Positions 21,676 to 34,500 of a stretch of 64,000 nucleotides of DNA are shown one piece after another. The DNA is taken from assembly GCA_963580285.1 (NCBI GenBank), contig OY757010.1, positions 145,872,675 to 145,936,674 of the forward strand, read 5' to 3'. The position numbers and the translations under genes are program-made. Under the pieces are notes generated by a model that worked only from the letters and a program-made list of their open reading frames with translations, was not told where the DNA came from and searched no databases. Position 1 is the first letter of the stretch. Every line of letters starts with the position of its first letter. Source of the DNA: Lucinisca nassula (lineage: Eukaryota > Mollusca > Bivalvia > Lucinida > Lucinidae).

Positions 21676-22059
21676 ATCGATTTCTTACTCAAAATGTCCT
21701 CCAAGAGCGCTGACTCTTAATCATTAGGTCTCTCGCCGATATGGTTCGAGCCTGGCTCATTTATCTTATTCTAGCTCCAAATAGATGAGTGAGGACACAG
21801 CAAAATGTACAACTTGACAAAGTGTGATATACGCAATTTCCCATACAAAGTAAACAATTCTTTATCGTCAATTTTTTTAATACTGTATTCAAGGTTATCA
21901 CAACCGATATTGATTTTCCAAATAGAGTGTATGACAAATTATGTAAAGAGTTAAATGTTAACAGTCAAAATGTGACATAAAAATCCTTTATATTTGCTGA
22001 ACTACTTGTGTAAAAAAATGTGTGAGTAAAGTCTTTAATCCATTGCATTCGGTACACCC
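21676..22059. other. Unassigned; weak tRNA-like motif
   Basis: A B-box-like ggttcgagcctggctc near 21742-21757 is preceded by a tRNA-like arm, but there is no A box. Probably a SINE fragment. Confidence 0.3.
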
Positions 22060-22135
22060 TTAAACGGGTACTTTGGCAAACACTGCAGGCCCAGAACGCG
22101 GCGTCTGATCAGGGCCTGCACTATTTTCTAGCAGA
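22060..22135. repeat. Family H hairpin, shortened
   Basis: ggcaaacactgcaggcccag...gcgtctgatcagggcctgcac. The inner stem is partly deleted. Confidence 0.6.
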
Positions 22136-22212
22136 ATCTTCTGTCAAAAATAGAATAAAACCAAAAAAGTAGGCCTGGCACCTCTTATATGACACATGGA
22201 CTTGTCCAACAT

Positions 22213-22452
22213 ACGGGCCCCGTCAAGCGATTTTGGTACTTATCGCCTATGCGACCAGCGAAGGTTCAGGCGAGCCTGCGCATCTGCGCAGTCTCGCCAG
22301 AACCTTCGCTGCTCGCTCATACAAGCAGTGGATCAAGAGGAACCTTCAGACAGAAAGCCATATCCCTGGCCCCTCTTAATGGCTGGGCATGTGCAGTTAA
22401 AATTTGTCATGACGGAATGCTGGAAGACACAAATTCGCTTGGCGGGGCTCAT
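22213..22452 (+). repeat. Palindromic MITE family J
   Basis: Imperfect terminal repeats ggccccgtcaagcgatttt and aaattcgcttggcggggct. The inner palindrome of about 70 bp runs tgcgaccagcgaaggttc - loop - gaaccttcgctgctcgc. Two further copies are at 38582 and 46980. No transposase is present; frames on the plus strand are by-products. Confidence 0.8.
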
Positions 22453-22859
22453 ATAGCAATGGAAGAGTCCACTAGCATACAATGGGTTAACTATAGCTGT
22501 AGTGCCTACTGAAAGTTTAGGTCACTGTAGAGTTCGAGTCTTAGAAAGAAAAAAAATGTCTGCTGTGGAAACAAAGCCCCAGATATGAAAGGCCGGTTGC
22601 ACTGAATTTGTTTGCAAAATATTGTATTTCACTCCTTAAATTATTTGGTTCTATGCGACAAGAAATTTCAAAACTTTCTTTGATTTAAAAACATCCATTA
22701 TGTAACTGAAGAAAGCATTGTCTATTTGCATCTCAGTTTCAAATTTTACAGCTCTTTAACAGATTTATGACTTCTGACATGCCAGTCTCACCACAATGGT
22801 TTGACAAGTAAAAAATTGCTCCATGTTGGAGCAAAGGCGGAAGCGCTGCGGAAAACAAC

Positions 22860-23880
22860 TTTTTTATACCCGCTTTCTCGAAGAAAAATCGGGTATATTG
22901 TTTTCGTGTCAGAGTCGAGTGTCTATCAGTCCGGGGGTCTGTATGTATGTATGTTTGTATGGAAGTATGTGTGTGTGTGTATATACGTCCGTCGAGTTTC
23001 TGTGGAATGGATCTCCTCTGAAACCGGCTAAGATACATTTTTCAAACTTTGCCTGTGGATAATTAATGGAATGTAGATGGCACTGGGCTACTTTTGGCGT
23101 GACCTTGACCTCAACATGGCCCCAAGGTCAAAGGTCAAAAAGTATTATTTTGCCATATCTTCTAAACTATTGGAGTTACACTTCTGGAACTTTGGTTATT
23201 GGATGACCATTGGAATATAGAATAAATTGGGCTCCTTTTGGTATGATCTTGACCTCAACATGACCCCAAGGTCAAAGGTAAAAAAGTATGACTTTGTCAT
23301 ATCTTCTAAACTATCGGAGTTACACTCTGAAACTTTGGTTATTGGACGGCCCTTGGAATATAGAATATATTGGGCTACTTTTGGTGTGACCTCGTTCTCA
23401 ACATGACCTCAAGGTCAAAGTATGATTTTGCCATATCTTCTAAACTATTGGAGTTACACTTCTGAAACTTTGGTTATTGGATGGCCCTTTGAATATAGAA
23501 TAAATTGTGATACTTTTGGTGTGATCTCGACCTCAACATGACCCCAAGGTCAAAAGTTAAAAAGTATGACTTTGTCATATCTTCTAAACTATTGGTGTTA
23601 CATTTCTGAAACTTGGATATTGGATGGCCGTTGGAATATAGGATAAATTGGGATAATTTTGGTGGACCTCAACATGATCCCAAGGTCAAAGGTAAAAAGT
23701 ATGACTTTGCCATATCTTCTAAACTATAAGAGTTACACTCCTGAAACTTTGCTTATCAGTTAGAATGTTCTTTGCAACTTTTTTTTTAACTTATATGTAG
23801 TTTTGGCTAGCTAATACATAGGCATTTGTGTTATTGATAGAAAAAGCGGGTATTTGTGATGGTATACCATCGACTGCGCG
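22860..23880 (+). mobile_element. Pearl/Helitron-like element with about 5 core repeats of about 140 bp
   Basis: The left end tatacccgctttctcgaaga and right end gaaaaagcgggtatttgtg form a short inverted repeat. After a gtat/gtgt microsatellite (22940-22990) come core units whose landmark catatcttctaaacta recurs near 23153, 23300, 23431, 23576 and 23714. They carry gacctcaacatgaccccaag in each. No ORF was seen. Confidence 0.75.
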
Positions 23881-24226
23881 ATCTAGTTTACCTTTAATTT
23901 CATTAAAAGATTTCATAATTGTGCATGTCTTTAAAGGGTTGGACCTAATACATGAGAATGAGCCTTTTCTTACCGATTCATTATAGGAAATGTTTTCTAG
24001 GGCCATTCCCAATTGCGGGCAGTACAAATCGTAAACAGAGAAGGTGGAAAAAGAGTATGAAACATCGCGAGCAGGTCATAAAGAGCATTTCGCCGCAAAT
24101 AAGCAACAGAATACTTTAGGAATTTTGAATGACTTCAGAATTATAGCTTTGAGATCTATCTGTCACCAGTCAATGACACATTACATAATTGTTCGTTATT
24201 TTCCCCTGATCGATACCATACGTCCG
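23881..24226. other. Unassigned sequence
   Basis: No domain was recognised in the short frames here. Confidence 0.35.
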
Positions 24227-24530
24227 TGTGTGGGTGTTTGTGTGGATGTCCGTGTGTCCGGAAACTTGTGAACAGGATTAAAGACAATGCCATCATCGGA
24301 GAAGCATCATACCTTCCATAAATGTTCCCCATGGAAAGAGAATATATCCTATTGATTTTCAATGTCAAGGGTCAAATGCCAAGTTAACAATGGACTTGAC
24401 ATTAAAAACATTGTGAACAGGATGAAAGGCAAAGCTATCATCATTGAAGTATCAAACATTCCACAAATGTTTCCCGTGGAACGATAATGAACACTATAGA
24501 TTTTCGCGGTCAAGGGTCAAATGTCAATGT
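24227..24530. repeat. Short tandem duplication, 2 units of about 165 bp
   Basis: After a gtgt/tccg-rich tract, the block gtgaacaggat(t/g)aaag...gccatcatc...ttcc(a/c)(t/c)aaatgtt occurs twice, at about 24270 and 24412, each ending gtcaagggtcaaatg. It resembles a small pearl-like core. Confidence 0.55.
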
Positions 24531-24707
24531 CACGATGCACCGTGTGAAAAACACTGAAGTTTCCTATGCACTCTGAGGTGAGTGACTCTATATTTGCCTT
24601 CTGGAATGACCCTAGGAAATGCTGGTTCTTCTCTACCGGTAGAGTCACATACCAGAATCAGCATTCGGAATTATTACTGAGAATACGGCAAATGCCATTC
24701 AAAGATC

Positions 24708-24869
24708 AGGACCTGTGAAGTTATCTCTGGCTCTCACGAAAGAGGCCAAATTAGCTTCAGTATTATCAGCACCTTCAACTGTGGAAATGATCGAATCGGA
24801 AAGAGCATTCCACTCTCTAATGGTCCGACGGAAGATTCTTTGTACATACGGGACAATTGGGATCATCAT
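24708..24869 (-). pseudogene. LINE reverse transcriptase C-terminal remnant
   Basis: The minus strand encodes a short peptide containing RIFRRTIREWNALSDSI followed, after an eight-residue interruption, by ANLASFVRA. This is the usual end of animal LINE reverse transcriptases, where an F-P-R-T-I-x-W-N-x-L-P block precedes a SL-x-x-FK block. A stop lies immediately upstream and nothing longer can be joined, so this is a decayed fragment. The assignment rests on motif resemblance only. Confidence 0.5.
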
Positions 24870-25099
24870 GCCTCATGTCAAATCAAGGGACTTTACCTGT
24901 ACTGGCATTTTTCCAGCTCCGAAAATCCCGAAAAAATTAAAACAACCTCAAAATGACCCAATTTGATTTTATTTGATTTTCTCAAATTTAACACTGGATG
25001 AAAGAAAAATAATTGTTCTACTTAAATTTTCAGTCCCATTTTTCATTGCATAATGAATGTTTTAAATACTGTAGTTTAAAATCAGGATGAGAATATCAA

Positions 25100-25240
25100 G
25101 AACCCAGCAGGCACACGTCGCAAGGGCAACGTCAACTCAAAGTCGGTGCACATTGCACCGACGTAGATGTGACGTTGCATTAAAGTCATGACGTTGCACC
25201 GACGTTGATGTGACGTCATAATTACATCATGTGCATGATG
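25100..25240. repeat. Short gacgttg/cgtcggtg repeats
   Basis: Clustered motifs gacgttgca, caccgacgt and tgacgtcat within 120 bp form local inverted repeats. The CRE-like tgacgtca at 25211-25218 may be fortuitous. Confidence 0.4.
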
Positions 25241-25389
25241 GGAAGTAACCAACAATGTCGGAAATCGCTGTTAATTCCACCCCTCCCAGACCCACACAAA
25301 AACACTTTTGGGTCGATTGTTTGCCAATCGACCAAAGTTACTAAGCACCCAACTTTCAACGTTGCGCTCACGTGACTATCACTCTTTAC

Positions 25390-25655
25390 CAAAGAACACC
25401 TATTCAAATACATTGAAAATTTTACCGTCAAAAAAACTTTCAGATAGAAGAAAATCTGATATTTATCATATTTCTGTTCAAAATATAGATTGTGATTACT
25501 CGTTAGAACCGCCTCGGCCCGGCGGTTCTAACGGCATCTACAAGCTATTTTTAATCAGAAATAAGAAAAAATAATGGGTATCACCGTTAACTCTAGTTTC
25601 AGAATATAAAAGTTGGGTTTAAGCGGGTCAAAATTATAAGGCGTGTTTTTTAGGA
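25390..25655 (-). repeat. Palindromic MITE family G, reverse orientation
   Basis: Central hairpin gttagaaccgcctcggcccggcggttctaac at about 25500-25533. Outer ends caaatacattgaaaatttta and aaattataaggcgtgttttt. Confidence 0.8.
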
Positions 25656-25705
25656 AATCAAGGAAAGGATCATTTACAAAAAAAACAACAAAAAAAAAAA
25701 AACAA

Positions 25706-26220
25706 CGCCCCCGCCCTTCGGGGCTTTAAAGAAATAGATGGGCGGCATGATGCTTCCACGCAGAGCTGAAACCGACCCGCACACGAGTACTGGTAAACCG
25801 CTAAGAGGATATAAGCCTGCCCAGGCAATGCGGCGCGAGTCGGCCCGTCCATGCTTATAAACCCTATTGGTTTCATTGGGCGGCAGGGCTTACGTTGTCT
25901 TTTCATCTCAATGTCGGGCGGCCCCCGTCCATCGGGGCTTGAAGAAATAGATGGGCTGCATGATTCTACCACGCAGAGCTGAAATCCGACCCCACACGAG
26001 GACTCAGTGGTAAACCGCTTAGAGGAACTAAGCCTGCCCATGTAAAGCAGTGCAAGTCGGACAGTCCATGCGTATAAACCCTATTGGTTTCATTGGTCGA
26101 CATGGCTTGAGATGTTATTTCATCTCAGTGTCGGGTACAAAACCCCACAAAATTGGAAGCAACGTCCCCAAAATGACCTTTACAGTGTTGACGGGGACGT
26201 TTAACCGCAAATAAAAAAAA
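25706..26220 (+). repeat. Two SINE-like family F copies in tandem
   Basis: The first copy (25706-25917) breaks off at atgtcgggcg and is followed directly by a second head gcccccgtccatcggggc (25918-26220), which ends in an A-rich tail. The joint lacks the CAAA tail of copy one, suggesting insertion of one into the other or unequal exchange. Confidence 0.8.
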
Positions 26221-27531
26221 AGCCGCGTTATTTACAGCTTAAAGAATTATCTGTAGAATCTGGACTGCAATCATGTGTTGGGTTTTGCAAACAGTGTATA
26301 CCCATATCAGAACGCGGTGTCTGTTCAGGGTCAACACTGTTTGCTTAGGGTAAAGGGTTAAACGAAACAGTTCAAGTTCCCCTTCAGGGCCATTTTTTTC
26401 AATCTACACTAAGAGATACTGGACCTATCAGTGCTGTCAGTGCTTTGATTTATTTTACCCTCTTCAACCCTTCCACCCCTGAGTTATCAGCGTGGGCTCT
26501 ACCATCACCGACTTTGGGCACGTCCATTCTACTTTATACAGTATCTAGCTTAAAAGAGTCATCAGGATAACAAGTTATATATTTCTATAAGGTGGCTCAT
26601 TATGCGCCATCTCATCAGGATCTACAGTTTTGCATTAGTATCTGTGCCGGGCTTCAGGGTTGAAAGGGTTAACCTTTGCTGCAGTAACAGTTTAAATATT
26701 GCGCAGTAAACAATCATTGGAATCGAAAGGGATACGTTTAAACCGTAGATTGTACCATTCTGTGTAGAAGCACTGTCATCTATTTTAAACACACATAGAC
26801 TTCTGTCATCCATTTCAAACAATGAATTTTAATTTTGGGATAATTCAACAATGAAAAAGCAGGAGTATATTCAGGACTGTACTGACTGAAAATAAAATAA
26901 TAATCAAAACCGAATACCCTTTCGATGATTATAACAAAAAACATAGTTCGTTATTAAAAATCTAGAATGTATCACAAATAGAATTCGAATGGCAAAAATT
27001 CAGATTTCAAATGTATAATTGAATGTAGTAGCAAATTAAAATTGTTAAAAAAGTGTTTTAATTTTATCAATAACGCGAACTTCTGTAACTGACAATTCGC
27101 TTACATCATTGAAAAGTCAAGTTTCATGATTACATAGTCCGTGTCTCAAACTCATTACAAATGGCGCTGCGTTGGTACGCAGCGCAATAACTTTAGATAA
27201 AGTCTGAAATCTCCTATCTGAAACTAATGTATCAGATTAGTTTCTCCGGAAACAACTGTCTGAGGTGTTAATATCTCTTATTATGTGCTACTTGGTATAC
27301 CCATATTTTATGTTCAGTAAATGAATTTATTGCCATGATGCTTTCAAGTCCTTAAATATCACATGAGCAAGCGCACGGTAAAACCTACAAGACCAGTGAA
27401 GTATATATCATGCTACACGTTCATGCAGTCCGACTGAAGTCTTCGATGTTCGTAGAATTTGTCATGCGCTGGCTCATATTTGACATCAATCACATGCATA
27501 AACTTGCATCGGGAAGTTAAGCCTTGTAATA
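26221..27531. other. Mostly unassigned; one family H fragment
   Basis: 26288-26345 has ttttgcaaacagtgtatacc and gtctgttcagggtcaacac (family H). From 26346 to 27531 no gene or repeat was recognised; the sequence is AT-rich. Confidence 0.4.
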
Positions 27532-27696
27532 GAGAATACCAGGTGAGTGTCTTTTGATATCAAGTTTGTCAGGCAAGGCTTCGAGAACGCTTGTAGAATC
27601 GCGAGGCTTGCCGAGCGATTCTACATGCGTTCTCGAAGCCGAGCCTGATAAACTTGATATCAAATGACACGAATCTGGTATTCTATTTATCAGTTT
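27532..27696. repeat. Long palindrome, arms about 75 bp
   Basis: agaataccaggtgagtgtc...ttgatatcaagtttgtcagg faces cctgataaacttgatatcaa...gaatctggtattct. The inner arms gcttcgagaacgc / gcgttctcgaagc surround a cgaggcttgccgagc loop. It resembles a small foldback MITE; only one copy was seen. Confidence 0.75.
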
Positions 27697-27793
27697 ATCC
27701 CCATGTAAACTCTTTAAATCGGCAATGTCATTGCGTCCCAACATTCCGGCGCAGAATATATAATGGGTCAGTATATTTACTATCAGCTGACCG

Positions 27794-27812
27794 TTATTTT
27801 ATTTATTTATTT
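27794..27812 (-). terminator. Candidate poly(A) signal of the tyrosine kinase gene
   Basis: The minus strand has overlapping AATAAA motifs in an A/T run, about 220 nt after the TGA stop at 28030-28028. Position fits a short 3' UTR. AT-rich context makes a chance match possible. Confidence 0.4.
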
Positions 27813-28027
27813 TTTTTTTTTTAATCATTTTAAATGTAATTTTTCTAGTAATTATAACTTTTTAGCCATTTTTGCCGACAGTCCGCTTCATTCATAAAAG
27901 TGCATTGTCACGTTGACGTGATAAAGCTCACTTGTCCTGAGATAACATATCTTTATCAAGTCAAAGCGTTACAATGCAATATATAAAGGGGGTAACTCAT
28001 AATTTCACTAAGAAGGCCATTAGGCCA

Positions 28028-28538
28028 TCACAAATATATTGTACATTTTTGGCCTTTGTCCATGTCCGTTAAGCTAAGTGATCTCTTTCGTGACAAGGGT
28101 AGAAACAGCTTATTAGTCTTCCCAACTTTTTCAATTATACATTTTAAACTGTCTCGAAATGAGGTTTTATGTTTGAGCGGTTGTACTGAGCTACTGTTTG
28201 ATTTGTTTGACTTTAGACTGTCACGGTTAACACATAATACACATTCGCACTTCTTGTTGTTATTCAATAAAACACATTCGTCAAAAGTTTTCTCCTTTAA
28301 GTTGTTATCTAGGTTAAACAGACAGAAATTATTCTTGCTGTCACTGTCTAGAAACACTTCGTCATCACCTGGTTCAGACGTGAGAATGTTCGAATCCTTA
28401 CTAAAATTATTTTCCTTGCCAGAATTTTGTGATGGGTCGTGTATTTCTGCTAAACATTCTTCTTCCATACGGCAATTGTCCTCACGTTTCTTCGGATCTG
28501 GGCATGGCACTCTATTTGAACTATTAGTATTCTGTGAT
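28028..28538 (-). CDS. RTK last exon: long C-terminal tail
   Basis: A 169-residue open frame follows acceptor cctttacag. Its first base completes a Gly codon left by the 31562 donor, and no in-frame start is needed. It encodes a polar, serine- and acid-rich tail with [21 protein letters not shown] and RKRSLSLTD stretches and ends CTIYL then TGA. No domain was recognised, and the only tyrosine is two residues from the end. Link to the kinase rests on phase, strand and distance, so it could belong to another transcript. Confidence 0.65.
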
Positions 28539-31500
28539 CTGTAAAGGAATAATTTTAGCCAAGCATGAGAAAAGGATCCTTAGCATTTACCACTTTACGT
28601 TCGTCATATTCGTGTGCGCAGTCAATGTGTTCCGCTATTAAGACCACCTAAAACTAAGACAAATTTTGCTTTTCAAAGCAGATTAGATTAAAGGAACATA
28701 TTCTTTGTGTTTTCTACATCCAGTGTTTCTATTATCTTCTTGTAGTTGTAGGAGATCATCTGTGGGACTGTTAAAAGTGGTCTTAAAGACCATATTTGAA
28801 CAGTCGCAAAGGTGTTCTTAACACTTTTTTGTACCAAATGGAATCTTCCTCCGTGTATATATAGCAGGAGTTCATTTCAAAATTTATGGGTGTCAGATTG
28901 TGTTTGTTTCAAAAACTATTTGGAAACTGGCTGAACGTTTTGTAAACAATGTAGGCCCTGATCAGACGCCGCGTTCTGCGGCGTCTGCTCTGGACCTGCA
29001 CTGTTTGCCAACTACCCCTTTTGGGGTTTTCGGTATAAAATTGGTTAATATAGGAATTTTACTGTATTTGCGAGCAGCAAGTCTGCGTGCATGTTCAAGT
29101 ACATGTTCTCATTGACCTTTATTGATCGACCTTGAGAAATTGAACCTTCTATCTTGAGCTGGATCATTTGTACAATTTTTTTTGTTTCTTGTGAACTTTA
29201 CAACTCTTGCAAGGATAATTCCATTTTAAATTTCTTAATGTGCCCAAGTCATTCTTGAATTTATTCAAACAGAATGGATGCCAAACACACATCAAGAAAA
29301 CATGCCTATATAATTTTGACACCCTTGAACCCCACTTTTATATAGTAAAACTGGGGTTTATAGGGGTAAACATTATTTTTCTTATTTCTGCTCTAAAACA
29401 TAGATCGTGGGTACTCGTAAGAACCGCCTCATCGAGGCGGTTCTAACGAGTACCAAAGATCGATGTTTTAGAGCAGAAATAAGAAAAATATCGCAATTTT
29501 TCGTCTAAAAACTTTTGTTTTTTTTTCTGCCTGTAAAATTTTCAGTGTATTTGTATAGGCTTGTTTTCGAAATGGACTCTTGAATACGACTACATTGAAA
29601 GTAAATTTTGATCGCAATAAAGTATTAAACGCTATCAGGTCCCTGAAATAAAAACATTCGACAATTCCCCTTCTCTCTTTTGAAAATGTTATTTTAAGGG
29701 TGGACTTTTCGTCTTATTCCAGCTTCATTACGAAAACACACCTATATAAGTTTGACCCTCTTGAACCCCACTTTTAAACAGTAAAACTGAGGTTTACAGG
29801 GGTAAACCTTATTTTTCTTATTTTTGCTATAAAATATAGATTGTGGGAACTTCATTTTGAGCAGAAATAAGAAAAAACATCATGATTTTTCATCTTAAAT
29901 GTTTCGTGTTTTTTTCGGTGGTAAAGTTTACAATGCATCTGTATAGGCGAGCTTTCGTAATGAATCTTAAACGGCTAAAAGAGATACGAGAGAAATATTT
30001 TCTTTTCAACTAAAATAGATAAATCTGTTTAAGCATATATAACATTTAAAATTTAATACTGTGAAACTTGGTATTTTGAATTTATAAAATAAGTTGCTGG
30101 CTGATATACTCAGTATCCATGTTTAATTAATAAAAGGTTTGCATAAACAGCCTTGATTAAAGTTACTGTAAAAACTTAATGATATTTTAGTGTTTGTAGA
30201 GTTTTGAAGGTCTTGTCGTGAGTAAATGCAAGAAATGTACAATTAGGAAGCAGTCGCATGCACATAATTTCGATTTTAATCGATATAACCAAAACCGGAA
30301 GCAGTTTCCTCACACGAACTAATTCAGTGATACGTCCGAACACTATTCCTTACAAACTCTAGCAAAGTTCACGAATGCTTCCAGTCAAATGGCAACTACT
30401 TTGATGATCACCTGACATAGCACAACTGTGCCATTTTTTGTTGTTTTATCACTGTGATATTAAATAGCTCTGATTAATGACCATAGGTCTGCCATTCAAC
30501 ATCTTTAGAAATCCGTCATTAATGTTACTAGAATGTAATTCATCACTACTAGCATGATATGGAATCGAATTGAGAGACAAACAGCAGACCGCAGACATCG
30601 GGGCCTTGCCACACTATAAGCCCACTAAATGAGACACGTAAAATCGATTTAAGCCGCCCCCACAATGGAATTCGTTTCCGCTGACCGTTCCAAGGTTGTT
30701 CTTCTGTCGCGGTTTATTTTTGTTATGGTTTGTCTTTGGGTGTTTGTGTCGCTTATGTTATTTTATTTTGGATAGCCTATTGGCCATTTTGTGGGAAAGT
30801 AACTGTCCTTTTAGCTTTCCGCTGTTGGTGTTTCCATTAGGGCCTGTTGTTTCATGTTTGTGTGTCTTTCCCTTTGGTGTCTCTAATGGGAGCTGTAGAT
30901 TGATCGTATCGATTGCTGATCATTGCCTACACTTCTATTTTGACTCAAGTGGGCTACAATAATAATCAAAATATGCCAGGCACTTCGAGCGATGTTGCTT
31001 AACCCTTTTCGTACCAAATGGAAACTACTTCCTTATATATAGCAGGAGTCCATTCCAAAATTTAGGGGTGTCAGGTTGTGTTTTCTTCAAAATTTATTTA
31101 GAAAATGGCTGAACTTTTAGCAAACAGTGGATGCCCTGATCAGACGCCTCGTTCTGCACTGTTTGCCGATTTACCCCTTTAAGGGGTCTGGTAATGAATG
31201 GGTTAATTTCGAGGCGATAATCCCGTATCAATCTATTGTAACAATTCAATTACTGGAACACCAATACCGGTGGCCCCTTCGAACTCGTTCTTGAGACCCT
31301 AGAGAGCTCTTCTTATGGCTCTAGAGAAGTAATTGTAACAAACCATATGTACTCTTTAGAATCACCTCGGTTAGGCGATTCTAATGAATGAACAACACAC
31401 CATTATTATTTTATAGAAGCCCGAAAAGATCCTTTCCATATTATGTCTGCTGACCCGTCCCTATTACCAACTCTCAGTAGCTCGATCTACTCTCGATTGT

Positions 31501-34500
31501 TACATATCTATTTAGCCCAAAGAACTCTCAAGCAACTGAAATTTTACTGTACCCTTCTTACCCTGTAGTTGAGTCGTTGTGAAAGTAGTCTCCGCTGACT
31601 TGTATTGAGAGGTCGATGTAAGACTGAGTTTCTTCTAAAAGAGCCTCGAGCTGGGTTCTCAGTTCACCGAAGTTCGGACGGCTAATTGGATTAGGATGCC
31701 AACACGCTAGCATAATTTGGTAACTGTAAAATGAAAAAAATGATTTAGGTAAATGACTTGTAAAGATTGTTTAACCTAAGTACCATCAAATGATTCTATC
31801 TACAACATAATGCCACCACCAAACTCTTTTTTCAAACCATTGTTTGTATGACAAGGGTATGACACCCGAACCTGTATCACTTGGTGATGGTTGGGAATAA
31901 TGAAATTTTGTTCTATACATGTAGTTTGATACTGTGGAATCTTAATAGATTGTGAGTTTTAAGTCATGCTTACTACTTTCATTATGGATTGTGAGTTTAA
32001 GTCATGTTTACTACTTTCATTATGGATTTATTCAGGCGTGGTTTTATTTGTGTTTCTATAATAATTCTGCTCAGCGGAAACAAAATCAGTATATTATGAT
32101 TATGTATGAAATTGCATGTTTATTAAGGATTCCTCAGCTCAAGAGTTATGCACCGAGTAGACTTTTCAGTTCTGTGGTGTATTGCTTGATTCCAAACAAA
32201 AGCCGTTTCACTGACTAAACCTATTTAGTCACTATTGCTGGAGTAAAGGGAATATGTGTCTCCCTGTCCTTCATCATAGTGTAATTTACATTTTATTGTC
32301 CTTTTAAATCATTAATTTTATTGTGGTAACTGAAATATATGAGGGTCACTGATGAAACCTAATTGGCCGAAACCAGCTAGTCTGGCCCAGAAAATCTTGT
32401 ACACTCCAATATTTTACCAGCGAAAAAACGAAAGTTTATGAAAACTTATGATATTTTCCTCATTTCCAATTTCCCGAAATAAGAAAAGTATGAATACCCC
32501 TGTAAACCCCAGTTTTACTACATAAAAAGGGGTTCAAGGGGATAAAAATTATAGAGATGTGTTTTTGTGATCTTTTGCGGCCGACACTGCTAGTAATAAG
32601 GCAACGTCGTGACTTTTGACATCCCAAGTAAGGACAATACTCGTTAATATTAGGACAATAATCATGTAAATCTTGCTGCATATCAGATTTATTTTATTTA
32701 GGAACACTTAACAGTATCAAATAGCATATTAGTCTTATTTCGGGCATGTCTCTACTTACATGCTTAGACTACAATTTTCCGGTCTTTCCATTCTATAACC
32801 GTCATTTAAAAGACCATATAAATCTTTTAATGGCACACTAGGGTATGGCGAACCGCCTAGGGTTACAATTTCCCACATAACGATACCAAATGACCACCTG
32901 AAAAGTAAAACCCAAGCATTTAAACTGGGGATCTCGGATCATTTCTCTGTTCAAATTTGCACGCGGGCTTTTCAAAAACCTAACTTAAAAATTTGAACAT
33001 TCACACAACAAAGTACGAATAATAAAGAACATATTTAATTCTATCGTGTGCTAAAGGCTGATAGTTGTTTGCATGTTAATGTTTAAGTCATAATGTGCCT
33101 TTAATAGGCTATACTTTTGACTGCGTTTTCATTTTTCCACAAGTAGGAAACTAAATTTAGCCATGAAAGTTCATGTGTGTGATTTTAGTTTTTTTTTCCT
33201 GTTTTTACTCTCTTGCTTACCACCGTTTTACGACCAATTCAGATGAAATGACTCTTCCTAAAAGGGTCTTAGAACACAAGAAGAAACCGAGATATGGTCT
33301 ATAACACCGCCAAGGTTCTTTTTAATTTATTTGCTTTTTCATTTGTTAAAAAATGTGAAAAAAATCCTACATGTAAGTTAGTTTAAAGACAGGATTTTCA
33401 TGCCGGGGGGTCTGGTTCCCAGCTTAAACATGTACAGGTTACCAGCAGATAAAAGTAGGTGTGGCTTGACCTTGGTGGGCTGGCTACCTATAGGGGCCAT
33501 TAAACTGATAAGGATTATAGGATATAATTGACTGTAATAATCAGCTGCTGTCCATATATTTATCAAATAAATACCTTCAAAAATCTAGTTTTGTGTAGTA
33601 GAAAATAAAATAGCAAACTTGAATGAAATCAGAAAATGATTTTATTGGAATGTCAACTTAGGTTTGGGAGACATATAATGTGTGTTTTCATAACCTGTTT
33701 CTGTACACAATAACCTCTCTGTAACATGATTCACTGTAAAAAGATTTTGGGATATAACACAGTTCTAACACATATCCTAAAAATCGTTAGAACCGCCTCT
33801 TTGAACATTTGTATGTGTATAATGCTAGTCCTAGGACTCATTAGAAATAGACCTAGTACCAACACTCTATCGGCCCCCGTCCATCGGGGCTTGAAGAAAT
33901 ATATGGGCTGCATGATGCTTCCACGCAGAGCTGAAACCGACCCGCACACGAGTACTAGTAAACAGCTTAGAGGATCTAAGCCTGCCCAGGCAAAGCGGTG
34001 TGAGTCAGCCCGTCCATGCTTATAAACCCTATTGGTTTCATTGGGCGACAGGGCTTGAGATGTCATTTCATCTCAGTGTCGGGTAAAAGTCCCACAAAAT
34101 TGGAAGCAACGTCTCCAAAATGACATTTACAGTGTTGGTGGGGACGTTAAACATCGAATCAAACAAACAAACCAACACTCTATAGTATATTGTGGGGACT
34201 CGTTTGAATTGCCTCATTGAGGCCATTCAAATGTATACCATCACTTGATAGTATATTGTGGGTGCTCATTAGAACTGCCCAATTAAGACCATTCTAACGA
34301 GCACCCAAAATCTATATTTTATTTAAAAAATCTAAACTGAGATTAGAATGAGATAAGCCTGGACATCTGTTTTATTCATTCAGCCTTTCCATCATTTGTT
34401 TAGCTGTGTCAATTTTATTTAATTTATTTTACTAAGACTGCCTGACAGGTGTATTATTCATTTTACTTTTTATTTTTCTTCTATAAGAAGAAAAACAAGA

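Noticed and set aside
28056..28544. Plus-strand 162-codon frame opposite the kinase tail exon
   Set aside because: It is the antisense of the exon. The minus frame has a proper acceptor and a phase match to the kinase, and the plus frame has no recognised domain.
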